This document shows positions 7,443 through 14,995 of a stretch of 21,714 nt of DNA, one piece after another. A program made the position numbers and the translations under genes. This DNA is from JAQVIJ01 sp041287365 (lineage in GTDB: Bacteria; Desulfobacterota; Dissulfuribacteria; Dissulfuribacterales; DYLC01). The notes under the pieces were generated by a model. The model did no database searches. It had not been told where the DNA came from and saw only the letters and a list, made by a program, of their open reading frames with translations. How positions within the stretch are numbered: position 1 is the stretch's first letter; the number at the start of each line of letters is the position of its first letter. The stretch lies in the NCBI GenBank assembly GCA_041287365.1, contig JBEULL010000006.1, positions 1-21,714 on the forward strand, given 5' to 3'.

Positions 7443-8708
7443 ATGACAAAACCCATGACCATAGCCGAAAAGATACTGGCCGCCCATGCGAGTCTCGAAT
7501 ATGTGGAGCCGGGTCAGTTGGTTCAGGTGAATGTGGACATCGCCCTGGGGAATGATATAACAGCCCCCATAGCCATCAAGATATTAAAACAGGCTGGTAT
7601 CAAAAAGGTCTTCGATTCAGAGAAGATCGCCTTGGTTTCCGATCACTTCGTGCCCAACAAGGACATCAAGAGTGCCGAACAGGCCAAGATGCTTCGTGAT
7701 TTCGCCAAAGAGCATGGCATTGTCCACCACTATGACGGCGGTGAAAGCGGTGTGGAACATGCCCTGCTTCCTGAAAAGGGCATCGTGCTTCCTGGTGATG
7801 TGGTCATCGGCGCTGACAGCCATACCTGCACCTATGGCGCATTGGGTGCCTTTGCGACCGGTGTGGGCAGCACTGACCTGGCCGCCACCATGATCACGGG
7901 CAAGACCTGGTTCAAGGTGCCTGAATCCATCAAATTCATCTATAAAGGCAAACTGAGACCGTGGGTGACGGGCAAGGATCTAATTTTATACACCATTGGC
8001 AGAATAGGTGTGGATGGCGCCCTGTATCAGGCCATGGAGTTTTGCGGTCCTGTGATAGATGCGTTGCCCATGTCAGACCGTTTCACCATGGCGAACATGG
8101 CCATCGAGGCCGGCGGCAAGGTCGGGCTGTTCAACCCTGATGGCAAGACCATTGAATATGCCAATGCCAGGGCCAAAAGGCCGTTTACCGTGTATAAAAG
8201 CGATGAAAACGCCCGGTATGCAAGGGTGCTCGAGTTTGATGTGGCAGATATCGAACCGCAGGTGGCCTTTCCTCATCTGCCGGAGAACACCAAAGGCATC
8301 TCTCAGGTAGGGGATGTGCCGTTGGACCAGGTGGTGATCGGTTCCTGCACCAACGGCCGCATAGAGGACCTGGCTATCGCTGCTCAAATATTGAAGGGCC
8401 GCAAGGTTGCCAAGGGTCTGCGGCTCATTATTCTGCCTGCCACGCCTCTCATCTATGGTCAGGCCATGGAGATGGGGTATCTGAAGACATTTCTGGAGGC
8501 CGGTGCTGTCATAGGCCCTCCCACCTGCGGGCCGTGTCTGGGCGGGCACATGGGTATTCTGGCCAAGGGAGAGCGCGCCCTGGCCACCACCAACAGAAAT
8601 TTCGTGGGCAGAATGGGACACCCCGAAAGCGAGGTCTATCTGGCCAGCCCTGCGGTGGCCGCGGCCAGTGCCGTCCTGGGTAAAATAGCAGGGCCTGACT
8701 CCTTGTAA
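7443..8708 (+). CDS. leuC: 3-isopropylmalate dehydratase large subunit
   Basis: The 421-residue protein is the aconitase-superfamily large subunit that, with LeuD, isomerises 2- to 3-isopropylmalate in leucine synthesis. Landmarks are S-D-H-F-V-P-N-K-D near 60, G-A-D-S-H-T-C-T-Y-G-A-L near 124, G-S-C-T-N-G with Cys302, and P-T-C-G-P-C-L-G-G with Cys362 and Cys365; the three Cys bind the 4Fe-4S cluster. The length is that of the short type (about 420) shared by archaea and many anaerobes, not the roughly 470-residue enterobacterial type; members of this group can also act on homoaconitate or citraconate. I start at the ATG at 7443 behind AGAGGA; the frame runs 27 codons further upstream but lacks family residues. 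leuD follows after 16 bases. Confidence 0.93.
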   Translation: MTKPMTIAEKILAAHASLEYVEPGQLVQVNVDIALGNDITAPIAIKILKQAGIKKVFDSEKIALVSDHFVPNKDIKSAEQAKMLRDFAKEHGIVHHYDGGESGVEHALLPEKGIVLPGDVVIGADSHTCTYGALGAFATGVGSTDLAATMITGKTWFKVPESIKFIYKGKLRPWVTGKDLILYTIGRIGVDGALYQAMEFCGPVIDALPMSDRFTMANMAIEAGGKVGLFNPDGKTIEYANARAKRPFTVYKSDENARYARVLEFDVADIEPQVAFPHLPENTKGISQVGDVPLDQVVIGSCTNGRIEDLAIAAQILKGRKVAKGLRLIILPATPLIYGQAMEMGYLKTFLEAGAVIGPPTCGPCLGGHMGILAKGERALATTNRNFVGRMGHPESEVYLASPAVAAASAVLGKIAGPDSL

Positions 8709-8724
8709 TTTAAGAGGTAACTAT

Positions 8725-9216
8725 ATGAATATCAAAGGAAAAGCCTGGAAATTTGGAGAAAATATCGATACTGACCTGATCATTCCGGCCAGATATCTGA
8801 ACACATCCGATTCTGCCGAGCTGGCCAAGCACTGCATGGAAGATGCGGATCCGGAATTTGTAAAGAAGCTCTCTGTGGGAGATATCATCGTGGCTGGTAA
8901 GAATTTCGGCTGCGGTTCCTCTCGGGAACATGCGCCCATCGCCCTTAAGGCTGCTGGTGTGGGCTGCGTCATAGCCCCCACCTTCGCTCGCATCTTCTAT
9001 CGAAACGCCTTCAACATGGGGCTGCCCATCTTTGAATCCAAAGAGGCATTCGAGGGCATTTCAGAGGGGGATGTGGTGGAGATCGATTCCTCAACCGGTG
9101 AGATTCGTAACCTTACCAAGGGAGAGACATACAAGGCCCAGCCCATTCCGCCCTTTATGCAGGAATTGATTCAGGATGGCGGGTTGATAGCCCATATCCT
9201 CAAGTCAGCAAAATAA
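8725..9216 (+). CDS. leuD: 3-isopropylmalate dehydratase small subunit
   Basis: At 163 residues this is the separate swivel subunit that completes the LeuC active site. It shows W-K-F-G-E-N-I-D-T-D-L-I-I-P-A-R-Y-L near the start, G-K-N-F-G-C-G-S-S-R-E-H-A-P near 55-68 and the A-R-I-F-Y-R-N-A-F-N-M-G-L segment near 90-102. The short length again marks the archaeal/anaerobe type. The sequence Y-L-N-T-S-D after the first motif is the loop that helps choose the substrate in this family; I cannot tell isopropylmalate from homoaconitate by eye. A GAGG ribosome site precedes the ATG. It lies between leuC and leuB in one operon. Confidence 0.93.
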   Translation: MNIKGKAWKFGENIDTDLIIPARYLNTSDSAELAKHCMEDADPEFVKKLSVGDIIVAGKNFGCGSSREHAPIALKAAGVGCVIAPTFARIFYRNAFNMGLPIFESKEAFEGISEGDVVEIDSSTGEIRNLTKGETYKAQPIPPFMQELIQDGGLIAHILKSAK

Positions 9217-9264
9217 TCATAAGGTTTAATTGACAATATTCTAATATTTACAAGGAGTTACACA

Positions 9265-10326
9265 ATGAAAGAGTACAAGATTGCAGTCATACCCGGAGAT
9301 GGCACAGGCCCTGAGGTTATTACAGAGGGTGTAAAGGTGATCGAGGCTGCGGCCTCACGTTTCGGCTTCAAGCTGGACATGACCTGGTATGACTACGGCG
9401 GAGAGCGTTACAAGCGCACCGGAGAGGTTTTGCCCGAGGGCGCTGTCGAGGACCTGAAGCGCTATCAGGCCATATATCTTGGGGCTATCGGTCATCCGGA
9501 TGTAAAGCCCGGCATACTGGAGAAGGGCATCCTTTTGAACCTGCGTTTTGGGCTGGATCAATATGTCAATCTGCGGCCTATTACGTTGTATCCCGGAGTC
9601 GATACGCCTCTGAAGGACAAGAAACCCGAGGACATAGATTTTGTGGTGGTGCGTGAGAATACCGAAGGTCTCTATACCGGTGCTGGCGGTGTGCTCAAAA
9701 AAGGCACTCAGGATGAGGTGGCTGTGCAGGAGTCCATCAATACACGAAAGGGTGTGGAGCGCTGCATCCGCTTTGCCTTCGATTACTGCCGCAAGCGCAA
9801 CAAGCGTAAGAAGCTGACGCTGTGCGGCAAGACCAATGTACTTACCTTTGCCTTTGACCTGTGGGAGCGCACCTTTTACGAGGTGGCCAAGGAATATCCG
9901 GACATTCAGACCGATTATGCCCATGTGGATGCCACCTGCATGTGGATGGTGAAGAATCCTGAATGGTTCGATGTGATCGTCACTGACAACATGTTCGGCG
10001 ATATAATCACCGACCTCGGGGCCATGATTCAGGGTGGAATGGGCATAGCGGCAGGCGGCAACATCAATCCGGCCGGCGTCTCCATGTTCGAACCCATAGG
10101 TGGTTCTGCCCCCAAATACACTGGTAAAAACGTCATAAATCCCATGGCGGCCATCTGTGCAGGCGCCATGATGCTGGATACCCTGGGTGAGTCAGAGGCG
10201 GCCAAGGCCATAGAGGATGCGGTGAAGATTGTGGTGAGTAAGCATCTCAAGAGCCTTTCCGCAGGCAAGATGGGATACGGCACTAACGAGGTCGGCGACC
10301 TGGTCGCTGGTTATGTAAAGGGGTAA
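9265..10326 (+). CDS. leuB: 3-isopropylmalate dehydrogenase
   Basis: This 353-residue enzyme oxidises and decarboxylates 3-isopropylmalate. The start I-A-V-I-P-G-D-G-T-G-P-E-V is typical of the beta-decarboxylating dehydrogenases. The substrate loop L-N-L-R-F-G-L-D-Q-Y-V-N-L-R-P (about 91-105) has the Leu-Arg pattern of LeuB rather than the Ser/Asn of isocitrate dehydrogenase. V-V-R-E-N-T-E-G-L-Y-T-G, the metal site D-N-M-F-G-D-I-I-T-D-L and the cofactor segment G-G-S-A-P-K-Y-T-G (about 277-285) follow. In the last of these a Lys-Tyr pair appears where NAD-using LeuB proteins often differ, so cofactor choice is open. The ATG at 9265 has AAGGAG at good spacing. The 48-base gap after leuD holds only AT-rich DNA. 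Confidence 0.92.
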   Translation: MKEYKIAVIPGDGTGPEVITEGVKVIEAAASRFGFKLDMTWYDYGGERYKRTGEVLPEGAVEDLKRYQAIYLGAIGHPDVKPGILEKGILLNLRFGLDQYVNLRPITLYPGVDTPLKDKKPEDIDFVVVRENTEGLYTGAGGVLKKGTQDEVAVQESINTRKGVERCIRFAFDYCRKRNKRKKLTLCGKTNVLTFAFDLWERTFYEVAKEYPDIQTDYAHVDATCMWMVKNPEWFDVIVTDNMFGDIITDLGAMIQGGMGIAAGGNINPAGVSMFEPIGGSAPKYTGKNVINPMAAICAGAMMLDTLGESEAAKAIEDAVKIVVSKHLKSLSAGKMGYGTNEVGDLVAGYVKG

Positions 10327-10331
10327 TAGAG

Positions 10332-11348
10332 ATGCGGGCATTCAATGTAGCTGTAGCAGGTGCCACGGGTGCCGTGGGCCAGACCATGATAAGAGTGTTG
10401 GAGGAGCGCAATTTTCCTGTAAAAGATATCCGTTTTCTGGCCTCCGAGCGCTCCGTGGGCAAGAAACTGAAATTCAGGGGTGAGGAGATAGCGGTTCAAA
10501 AGCTGAATCACGATTCCTTCAAGGGCGTGGAGATCGCCCTTTTTTCTGCAGGAGGAGACCGCAGTCTGACCTTCGCCCCATCCGCGGCCAAGGCGGGTGC
10601 GGTGGTCATAGACAATTCCAGCGCATGGCGAATGGATCCTGAAGTGCCTCTGGTGGTGCCTGAGGTGAATCCACATGCCATAGCGGATTATAAGAACAAG
10701 GGCATCATCGCCAATCCCAACTGCTCCACCATTCAGATGGTGGTGGCATTGAAGCCCCTGCACGCCAAGGCATATATCCGTCGCATCGTGGTCTCCACCT
10801 ATCAGGCGGTTTCAGGCACGGGCCAGAAGGCCATTACGGAGCTCGAAGAGCAGGTCAAGGCCTGGGCTGCTGGCAAGCCCATGGAAAAGCGGGTCTATCC
10901 ACATCGAATCGCCTTCAACTGTCTGCCTCACATCGATTCCTTTTTGGAAAACGGCTACACCAAGGAAGAGATGAAGATGGTGAACGAGACTCGCAAGATC
11001 ATGGAGATTCCCAACGTGCAGGTCTGTGCCACCACGGTGCGGGTGCCGGTGTTTTACAGTCATTCGGAGTCGGTAAACGTGGAATTTGCAGGTAAAATCA
11101 CGCCAGAAGAGGCGAGGGAGATACTCAAAAACGCTCCTGGCGTGAAGGTGATGGATGATCCCTTCAACAACGTTTATCCACTGGCCATAGATGCGGCGGG
11201 TCAGGATCTGACCTATGTGGGCCGCATCAGAAAGGACCTGTCCTGTGAAAACGGTCTTGTCATGTGGATCGTAGCGGACAACATTCGCAAGGGCGCTGCC
11301 ACCAATGCGGTCCAGATAGCAGAGATACTGAGTGAAAAATACCTGTAA
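10332..11348 (+). CDS. asd: Aspartate-semialdehyde dehydrogenase
   Basis: The 338-residue protein makes aspartate semialdehyde from aspartyl phosphate with NADPH, feeding lysine/diaminopimelate, threonine and methionine synthesis. It has the dinucleotide-binding V-A-V-A-G-A-T-G-A-V-G (6-16), S-A-G-G near 73, D-N-S-S-A-W-R near 95 and the active site N-P-N-C-S-T-I-Q with Cys131. Length and motifs are standard for the bacterial family common in anaerobes. It begins five bases after the leuB stop, the ribosome site overlapping the end of leuB, and icd follows after 11 bases, so all five genes are likely one transcript. Placing asd between leuB and icd joins three amino-acid or TCA steps under one promoter. 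Confidence 0.94.
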   Translation: MRAFNVAVAGATGAVGQTMIRVLEERNFPVKDIRFLASERSVGKKLKFRGEEIAVQKLNHDSFKGVEIALFSAGGDRSLTFAPSAAKAGAVVIDNSSAWRMDPEVPLVVPEVNPHAIADYKNKGIIANPNCSTIQMVVALKPLHAKAYIRRIVVSTYQAVSGTGQKAITELEEQVKAWAAGKPMEKRVYPHRIAFNCLPHIDSFLENGYTKEEMKMVNETRKIMEIPNVQVCATTVRVPVFYSHSESVNVEFAGKITPEEAREILKNAPGVKVMDDPFNNVYPLAIDAAGQDLTYVGRIRKDLSCENGLVMWIVADNIRKGAATNAVQIAEILSEKYL

Positions 11349-11359
11349 AGGAGCATTCA

Positions 11360-12574
11360 ATGGCTGAAAAGATTCAAATAGATGCAAAAGGCGGCATATC
11401 CGTTCCAGATGTGCCTGTCATACCATATATCGAAGGCGACGGTATCGGCCCTGATATCTGGAAGGCCACTCGTCGTGTTCTGGACGCAGCGGTTGAAAAG
11501 GCATATGCAGGCGCCAAACGTATAGAATGGCTGGAGGTGCTGGCTGGAGAAAAGGCATACAACCTTACCGGCAAGTGGCTTCCCGAAGAGACCCTGACCA
11601 CCATCAAGGAATATGTGGTGGCCATCAAGGGCCCGCTCACCACTCCAATAGGCGCCGGCATCCGCAGTCTGAACGTAACGCTTCGTCAGGAGTTGGACCT
11701 GTATGCCTGTGTTCGGCCTGTGCGTTATTTCGAGGGTGTGCCGAGTCCGGTCAAGCACCCTGAACAGGTGGATATGATCATCTATCGTGAGAACACCGAG
11801 GACGTCTATGCCGGTATCGAGTGGCCCAAGGGTAGCCCTGAGGCGCAAAAGGTCATAGATTTTCTCAATCAGGAGATGGGTAAACGCATTCGTCCTGATT
11901 CGGGTATCGGCATCAAGCCCATGAGTGAGTTCGGAAGCAAACGTCTGGTGAGAAAGGCTATTTTATATGCCTTGTCCACTGGAAAAGACAGTGTGACTCT
12001 GGTGCACAAGGGCAACATCATGAAATTCACTGAAGGTGCCTTTCGTACCTGGGGGTATGAGCTGGCCAAGGAGGAATTTGAGGACCTAACTCTTACTGAG
12101 CAGGAACTGTGGGACAACTATGGCGGTAAGCAGCCGAAAGGCAAGGTGGTCATCAAGGATAGAATAGCCGACGCTATGTTTCAGCAGGTGCTTTTGCGTC
12201 CATCCGAATACAGTGTGCTTGCCATGCCCAACCTGAACGGCGATTACATGTCCGATGCCATAGCAGCTCAGGTGGGTGGTCTGGGTATGGCCCCTGGAGC
12301 CAACATTGGCGATGGATATGCGGTGTTTGAGGCTACTCATGGCACTGCACCCAAATATGCTGGTCAGGACAAGGTCAATCCCGGTTCACTCATACTTTCC
12401 GGGGCCATGATGCTGGAGTATCTGGGTTGGACGGAGGCAAAGGACCTGGTGCACAAGGCGTTGCAGGCCGCCATTGCCAACAAACATGTCACCTACGACC
12501 TGGCTCGTCAGATTGCAGGCGCTGTGGAGATCAAGTGTTCGGAGTTCGCCGAAAAAATAGTGGAGGCGATGTAG
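11360..12574 (+). CDS. icd: Isocitrate dehydrogenase, NADP type
   Basis: The 404-residue enzyme converts isocitrate to 2-oxoglutarate. It begins with I-P-Y-I-E-G-D-G-I-G-P-D, has the substrate loop R-S-L-N-V-T-L-R-Q-E-L-D-L-Y with Ser103 (equivalent to the phosphorylated Ser113 of E. coli), then R-E-N-T-E-D-V-Y-A-G-I-E-W. NADP specificity is supported by A-T-H-G-T-A-P-K-Y-A, which keeps the Lys-Tyr pair, and by the C-terminal Y-D-L-A-R, which keeps the Tyr and Arg that hold the 2'-phosphate in E. coli. AAGGAG lies 6 bases before the ATG. It is the last clearly metabolic gene of the operon, and its 3' end overlaps the probable start of the ComF-type gene. Confidence 0.94.
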   Translation: MAEKIQIDAKGGISVPDVPVIPYIEGDGIGPDIWKATRRVLDAAVEKAYAGAKRIEWLEVLAGEKAYNLTGKWLPEETLTTIKEYVVAIKGPLTTPIGAGIRSLNVTLRQELDLYACVRPVRYFEGVPSPVKHPEQVDMIIYRENTEDVYAGIEWPKGSPEAQKVIDFLNQEMGKRIRPDSGIGIKPMSEFGSKRLVRKAILYALSTGKDSVTLVHKGNIMKFTEGAFRTWGYELAKEEFEDLTLTEQELWDNYGGKQPKGKVVIKDRIADAMFQQVLLRPSEYSVLAMPNLNGDYMSDAIAAQVGGLGMAPGANIGDGYAVFEATHGTAPKYAGQDKVNPGSLILSGAMMLEYLGWTEAKDLVHKALQAAIANKHVTYDLARQIAGAVEIKCSEFAEKIVEAM

Positions 12575-13317
12575 TTTTTATTACGAGTTTTTATGATTGC
12601 TGTTTAGCTGTTCGTGATGCGGCCTTGCGTTTGCTGTTTCCGCCTGTGTGCGCTGTCTGTGGAGCCGCCATTCCCAATGAAGATGAGTTTCTGCTGTGTA
12701 AGAACTGCTTGAATGAAGTCAGGCCGGTTCCACCTCCTGTGTGCAGTATCTGTGGTAAGCCCCTTGGAGCCTCATTTGCCAACGGCCACAGGTGCGGGGA
12801 ATGTATCCTGAAGCCGCCTGTCTATGAACGCTGCATCTCCCTTTTTGCCTTTGATGGGCCTGTGCGGGAACTGTTGCATAAAATCAAATACAGAGACGAT
12901 GGCTATGCCCTGCGTGCCATGAGCAGGCTTGCCAGGGCATACCTGCCTGCAAATTTGAGTATCGAACTGGTCATTCCTGTGCCGCTTCATTCAAAACGGC
13001 TGCGGGAACGGGGTTACAACCAGTGTGTAAATCTGGCTAAATTTATATTCAACGATATTCCAATCAGTTACGATGGTCTTAAGCGCCGTATTTACACACA
13101 GCCTCAGACATCCTTGGAGCGAAAACAGCGCCTTGTCAATCTGAAGGGTGCCTTCAATGCGTGTTTGTCTCAGGATTTTGCAAAAAAACGGATTTTGTTG
13201 CTGGATGATGTGCTCACAACCGGCGCCACGGTTAACGAATGCGTCTTGACTCTGTGGAAGGCAGGTTTTAGGAATATAACGGTGTTGACTGTGGCAAGGG
13301 CGGTGAAGGATTTTTGA
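12535..13317 (+). CDS. comF: ComF family phosphoribosyltransferase-like protein
   Basis: ComF-type proteins join a zinc-finger N-terminus to a phosphoribosyltransferase domain; in naturally competent bacteria they help DNA uptake, but many non-competent species have them. Here L-L-F-P-P-V-C-A-V-C-G, C-K-N-C, C-S-I-C-G and C-G-E-C give four Cys-x-x-Cys pairs, followed by F-D-G-P-V-R-E-L-L-H-K-I-K-Y, V-I-P-V-P-L-H-S-K-R-L-R-E-R-G-Y-N-Q and the PRPP loop I-L-L-L-D-D-V-L-T-T-G-A-T. The start is a problem: there is no ATG in frame near the family's usual beginning. I use GTG at 12535 behind GGAG (12526-12529), which overlaps icd by 40 bases. TTG at 12625 or the rare ATT at 12580 fit the family length better. 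Confidence 0.85.
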   Translation: MFGVRRKNSGGDVVFITSFYDCCLAVRDAALRLLFPPVCAVCGAAIPNEDEFLLCKNCLNEVRPVPPPVCSICGKPLGASFANGHRCGECILKPPVYERCISLFAFDGPVRELLHKIKYRDDGYALRAMSRLARAYLPANLSIELVIPVPLHSKRLRERGYNQCVNLAKFIFNDIPISYDGLKRRIYTQPQTSLERKQRLVNLKGAFNACLSQDFAKKRILLLDDVLTTGATVNECVLTLWKAGFRNITVLTVARAVKDF

Positions 13318-13382
13318 TTTTTTTCAGGGTTCCCTTTCGAGAGGGCATTGAATAGATTTTTTGTGAAAGAGGAGGGGTTTCC

Positions 13383-13943
13383 ATGTGTCAGGATGAGTTA
13401 CAGGAGGTGCTGTCCGCTGAGGCCATCAGGGAGCGTGTTCATGCCATAGGCAGGCAAATCACTCGAGATTATGCAGGCAGACCCCTGGTACTGGTTGGTG
13501 TTTTGAAGGGCGCCTTCATCTTTTTGGCTGACCTGTGCAGGGCCATCGACCTGCCCATTCAGGTGGATTTTGTGCGTATGGCCAGTTACGGTTTCAAACA
13601 GGAGAGTTCCGGCCGCATCAGTTTCACCAAGGATATAGAACTGGACATAACCGGTAAGGACGTGCTGGTGGTGGAGGACATCATGGACACAGGGCACACC
13701 ATCAAATACCTGAAGGAGGTGTTGATGCTGCATCACCCTGCATCGGTGCGCATCTGTTGCCTGATAGACAAGCATGAGCGCCGTGAGGTGAACATTCAGC
13801 CAGATTATATCGGTTTTGATATACAACAGGGTTTCTTGGTGGGTTATGGTTTGGACTTCGCGGAGGACTATCGGTGCCTACCGGGCGTATTTCATCTGAA
13901 TCCAGGGCACAAGCCTCAGGCCTTTCATCCCTCGGACAGGTAA
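13383..13943 (+). CDS. hpt: Hypoxanthine phosphoribosyltransferase
   Basis: This 186-residue purine-salvage enzyme joins hypoxanthine (and often guanine) to PRPP. Motifs in order are L-V-G-V-L-K-G-A-F-I-F (about 37-47), S-Y-G near 68, the PRPP loop V-L-V-V-E-D-I-M-D-T-G-H-T (about 97-109), and F-L-V-G-Y-G-L-D-F-A-E-D-Y-R-C-L-P (about 150-166), which carries the base-binding Asp region. A strong ribosome site, GAGGAGGGG, precedes the ATG. The C-terminal P-G-H-K-P-Q-A-F-H-P-S-D-R tail is slightly longer than usual. It lies 65 bases after the ComF-type gene, also a phosphoribosyltransferase fold; a weak hairpin (CCCT/AGGG around 13333) between them is not a convincing terminator. Confidence 0.93.
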   Translation: MCQDELQEVLSAEAIRERVHAIGRQITRDYAGRPLVLVGVLKGAFIFLADLCRAIDLPIQVDFVRMASYGFKQESSGRISFTKDIELDITGKDVLVVEDIMDTGHTIKYLKEVLMLHHPASVRICCLIDKHERREVNIQPDYIGFDIQQGFLVGYGLDFAEDYRCLPGVFHLNPGHKPQAFHPSDR

Positions 13944-13970
13944 TGCAGTGTTACGTGTGTCATTTTTCTC

Positions 13971-13999
13971 TTGAAATGTGATTGTGACGCATCTAATAT
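13971..13999 (+). promoter_or_regulatory. Promoter of the secreted helix-hairpin-helix gene
   Basis: TTGAAA (13971-13976) and TAATAT (13994-13999) are spaced by exactly 17 bases and lie about 100 bases before the start of the helix-hairpin-helix gene. Both boxes are close to the sigma-70 consensus. The leader that follows (14000-14090) contains imperfect inverted stretches but nothing I recognise as a riboswitch. Confidence 0.55.
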
Positions 14000-14099
14000 A
14001 AAAAAAATAGGTTTCGTAAGTCGTGAAGATGAATGTCGCAGATATGGCTTCATGCTTTATGGCGTGACGAAGCTTAGAAAAAATCAAAAGGAGGTCTGC

Positions 14100-14420
14100 A
14101 TGAAAAGGATTACATCCCTGTTGTCGCTATTGTGTGCCATGGTGTTTTGGGCGTCGTTGGCCCTTGCTGCAGTGGATTTGAACACTGCCGACAAGGCCGC
14201 TCTGGAGGCTGTCAAGGGTATAGGCCCTAAAAAGGCTGAGGCAATTATCAAATATCGTACGGAGCATGGCTCATTCAAAAGCGTGGACGATCTGGCCAAT
14301 GTCAAGGGTTTTGGCAAGAAGACCATCGACAAGATTCGTTCTGAGGTCGAGGTCAAGGGTGCTGCAGCACCTGCTCCGGCCAAGGCAACACCTGCTGCAA
14401 CCGGTGCGGTCAAGAAATAA
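14100..14420 (+). CDS. Exported helix-hairpin-helix (ComEA-type) protein
   Basis: The 106-residue product has a signal peptide: M-K-R, a hydrophobic stretch, and a likely cleavage after A-L-A at 21-23. The mature part begins with V-D-L-N-T-A-D-K-A-A-L-E and carries two hairpins, G-I-G-P-K-K-A-E-A-I (about 40-49) and G-F-G-K-K-T-I-D-K-I (about 70-79), the DNA-binding helix-hairpin-helix pair seen at the C-terminus of ComEA. The end is an Ala/Pro/Lys-rich tail. ComEA binds incoming DNA outside the membrane; short exported versions like this occur widely in Proteobacteria, and a DNA-uptake role is inferred only. The ATG at 14100 has AGGAGG just before it; reading on upstream gives no signal peptide. 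It has its own promoter and is followed by a hairpin terminator. A ComF-type gene lies 0.8 kb upstream. Confidence 0.88.
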   Translation: MKRITSLLSLLCAMVFWASLALAAVDLNTADKAALEAVKGIGPKKAEAIIKYRTEHGSFKSVDDLANVKGFGKKTIDKIRSEVEVKGAAAPAPAKATPAATGAVKK

Positions 14421-14495
14421 CCTGTTGATATTCCAGGGTTAACCTATAAAAGATTTTTCATTGGGATAGATGATTTTCAAAGGATTGTTTTGACC

Positions 14496-14524
14496 TTGAC
14501 AATAGCCGGTAAGTCGGCTATTTT
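14496..14524 (+). promoter_or_regulatory. Promoter of the tRNA-Lys / tRNA-Asn pair
   Basis: TTGACA (14496-14501) matches the -35 consensus exactly, and TATTTT (14519-14524) follows after 17 bases. The first tRNA base is 16 bases beyond the -10 box. The spacer is palindromic and doubles as the hairpin of the upstream terminator. Confidence 0.6.
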
Positions 14525-14525
14525 T
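14501..14525 (+). terminator. Probable intrinsic terminator after the helix-hairpin-helix gene
   Basis: AATAGCCG (14501-14508) and CGGCTATT (14515-14522) form a perfect 8-bp stem with a 6-base loop, followed by TTT. It lies 80 bases after the stop codon. The same DNA forms most of the spacer of the tRNA promoter described separately. Confidence 0.55.
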
Positions 14526-14539
14526 GTCACACATTTTTC

Positions 14540-14612
14540 GGGCCGTTAGCTCAGTTGGTAGAGCAGCTGACTCTTAATCAGGAGGTCGGAGGTTCGAGCC
14601 CTCCACGGCCCA
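14540..14612 (+). tRNA. tRNA-Lys (anticodon CTT)
   Basis: All four stems can be drawn: acceptor GGGCCGT / ACGGCCC, D-arm GCTC / GAGC, anticodon loop CTCTTAA with CTT at 14573-14575, and T-arm GGAGG TTCGAGC CCTCC. The discriminator base is A at 14612. The 3' CCA is not encoded, so the CCA-adding enzyme must supply it. The outermost anticodon-stem pair (27-43) is a G-G mismatch. Confidence 0.95.
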
Positions 14613-14647
14613 AATGTTATTCGTTTCATCAGATGCCCAGTTTCCAC

Positions 14648-14722
14648 TCCTCAGTAGCTCAATGGCAGAGCGGGTGGCTGTTAACCACTAGGTTGGCGGT
14701 TCGAGTCCGTCCTGAGGAGCCA
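14648..14722 (+). tRNA. tRNA-Asn (anticodon GTT)
   Basis: The cloverleaf is complete: acceptor TCCTCAG / CTGAGGA, D-arm GCTC / GAGC, anticodon stem GGTGG / CCACT with loop CTGTTAA, and T-arm GGCGG TTCGAGT CCGTC. The discriminator is G and the CCA end (14720-14722) is encoded, unlike the neighbouring tRNA-Lys. It is the last core gene before the change to defence-island sequence, so its 3' end is a natural candidate for an attachment site. Confidence 0.95.
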
Positions 14723-14747
14723 AATTTTTAGTCGGCTTTTTTGTTGG

Positions 14748-14763
14748 CCGCTGATTTCAGCGG
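14748..14763 (+). terminator. Possible terminator after the tRNA genes
   Basis: CCGCTGA (14748-14754) and TCAGCGG (14757-14763) form a compact hairpin followed by TTCTTATTT. It sits 25 bases after tRNA-Asn, where a terminator is expected, but the T-run is interrupted. Confidence 0.4.
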
Positions 14764-14778
14764 TTCTTATTTAATGCA

Positions 14779-14808
14779 AGACCCCGTGGAGTGATTCCCT
14801 CGGGGTCT
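14779..14808. terminator. Second hairpin after the tRNA genes
   Basis: AGACCCCG (14779-14786) and CGGGGTCT (14801-14808) pair over 8 bp around a 14-base loop. No strong T-run follows on the + strand (CGTCGTTT). It may be a terminator or a relic of the island boundary. Confidence 0.35.
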
Positions 14809-14995
14809 CGTCGTTTCAGGCGTCTCCACGCCGACTTACCTGTTTCGGCGCGAGAATCTGGCCTGGTACTCGGTGAAGCCATTCGAGTTCGTTACCAAGG
14901 AGAGAAAGGGAGTGATTAAGGTGTGCCCTTGGGCCCCGTGTATGGGGAGCTTCTTGCCTTCGACGATTCCAAAAGAGGTTTACACCTCTCGATAA
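14795..14995 (+). pseudogene. Possible remnant of a coding sequence between tRNA-Asn and the defence genes
   Basis: This stop-to-stop frame has no start codon near its left edge. It reads as plausible protein: a T-Y-L-F-R-R-E-N-L-A-W-Y-S segment, then K-P-F-E-F-V-T-K-E-R-K-G, V-C-P-W-A-P-C and K-E-V-Y-T-S-R before TAA at 14993. The same frame reopens and continues as L-L-D-R-E-R-Q-G-A-N-R-Q-N-L to TAA at 15092. It looks like an old gene that lost its start and gained a stop. I do not recognise the family. An overlapping - strand frame (15019 to 14816) is the alternative, but it has no better features. Together with hairpins and a promoter it fills the 440-base gap 14723-15164. Confidence 0.25.

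Noticed and set aside
8073..8621. Open frame on the - strand opposite leuC (182 codons)
   Set aside because: It lies opposite the conserved Fe-S region of leuC and has no protein motif of its own.
9217..9264. TTGACA before leuB as an internal promoter
   Set aside because: No -10 box follows at 16-18 bases; the stretch is simply AT-rich spacer within the operon.
10812..11387. Open frame on the - strand opposite asd (191 codons)
   Set aside because: It mirrors the asd coding strand and shows no domain or ribosome site.
14000..14099. Riboswitch in the leader of the helix-hairpin-helix gene
   Set aside because: Some inverted stretches are present, but I could not fit them to any known riboswitch core.
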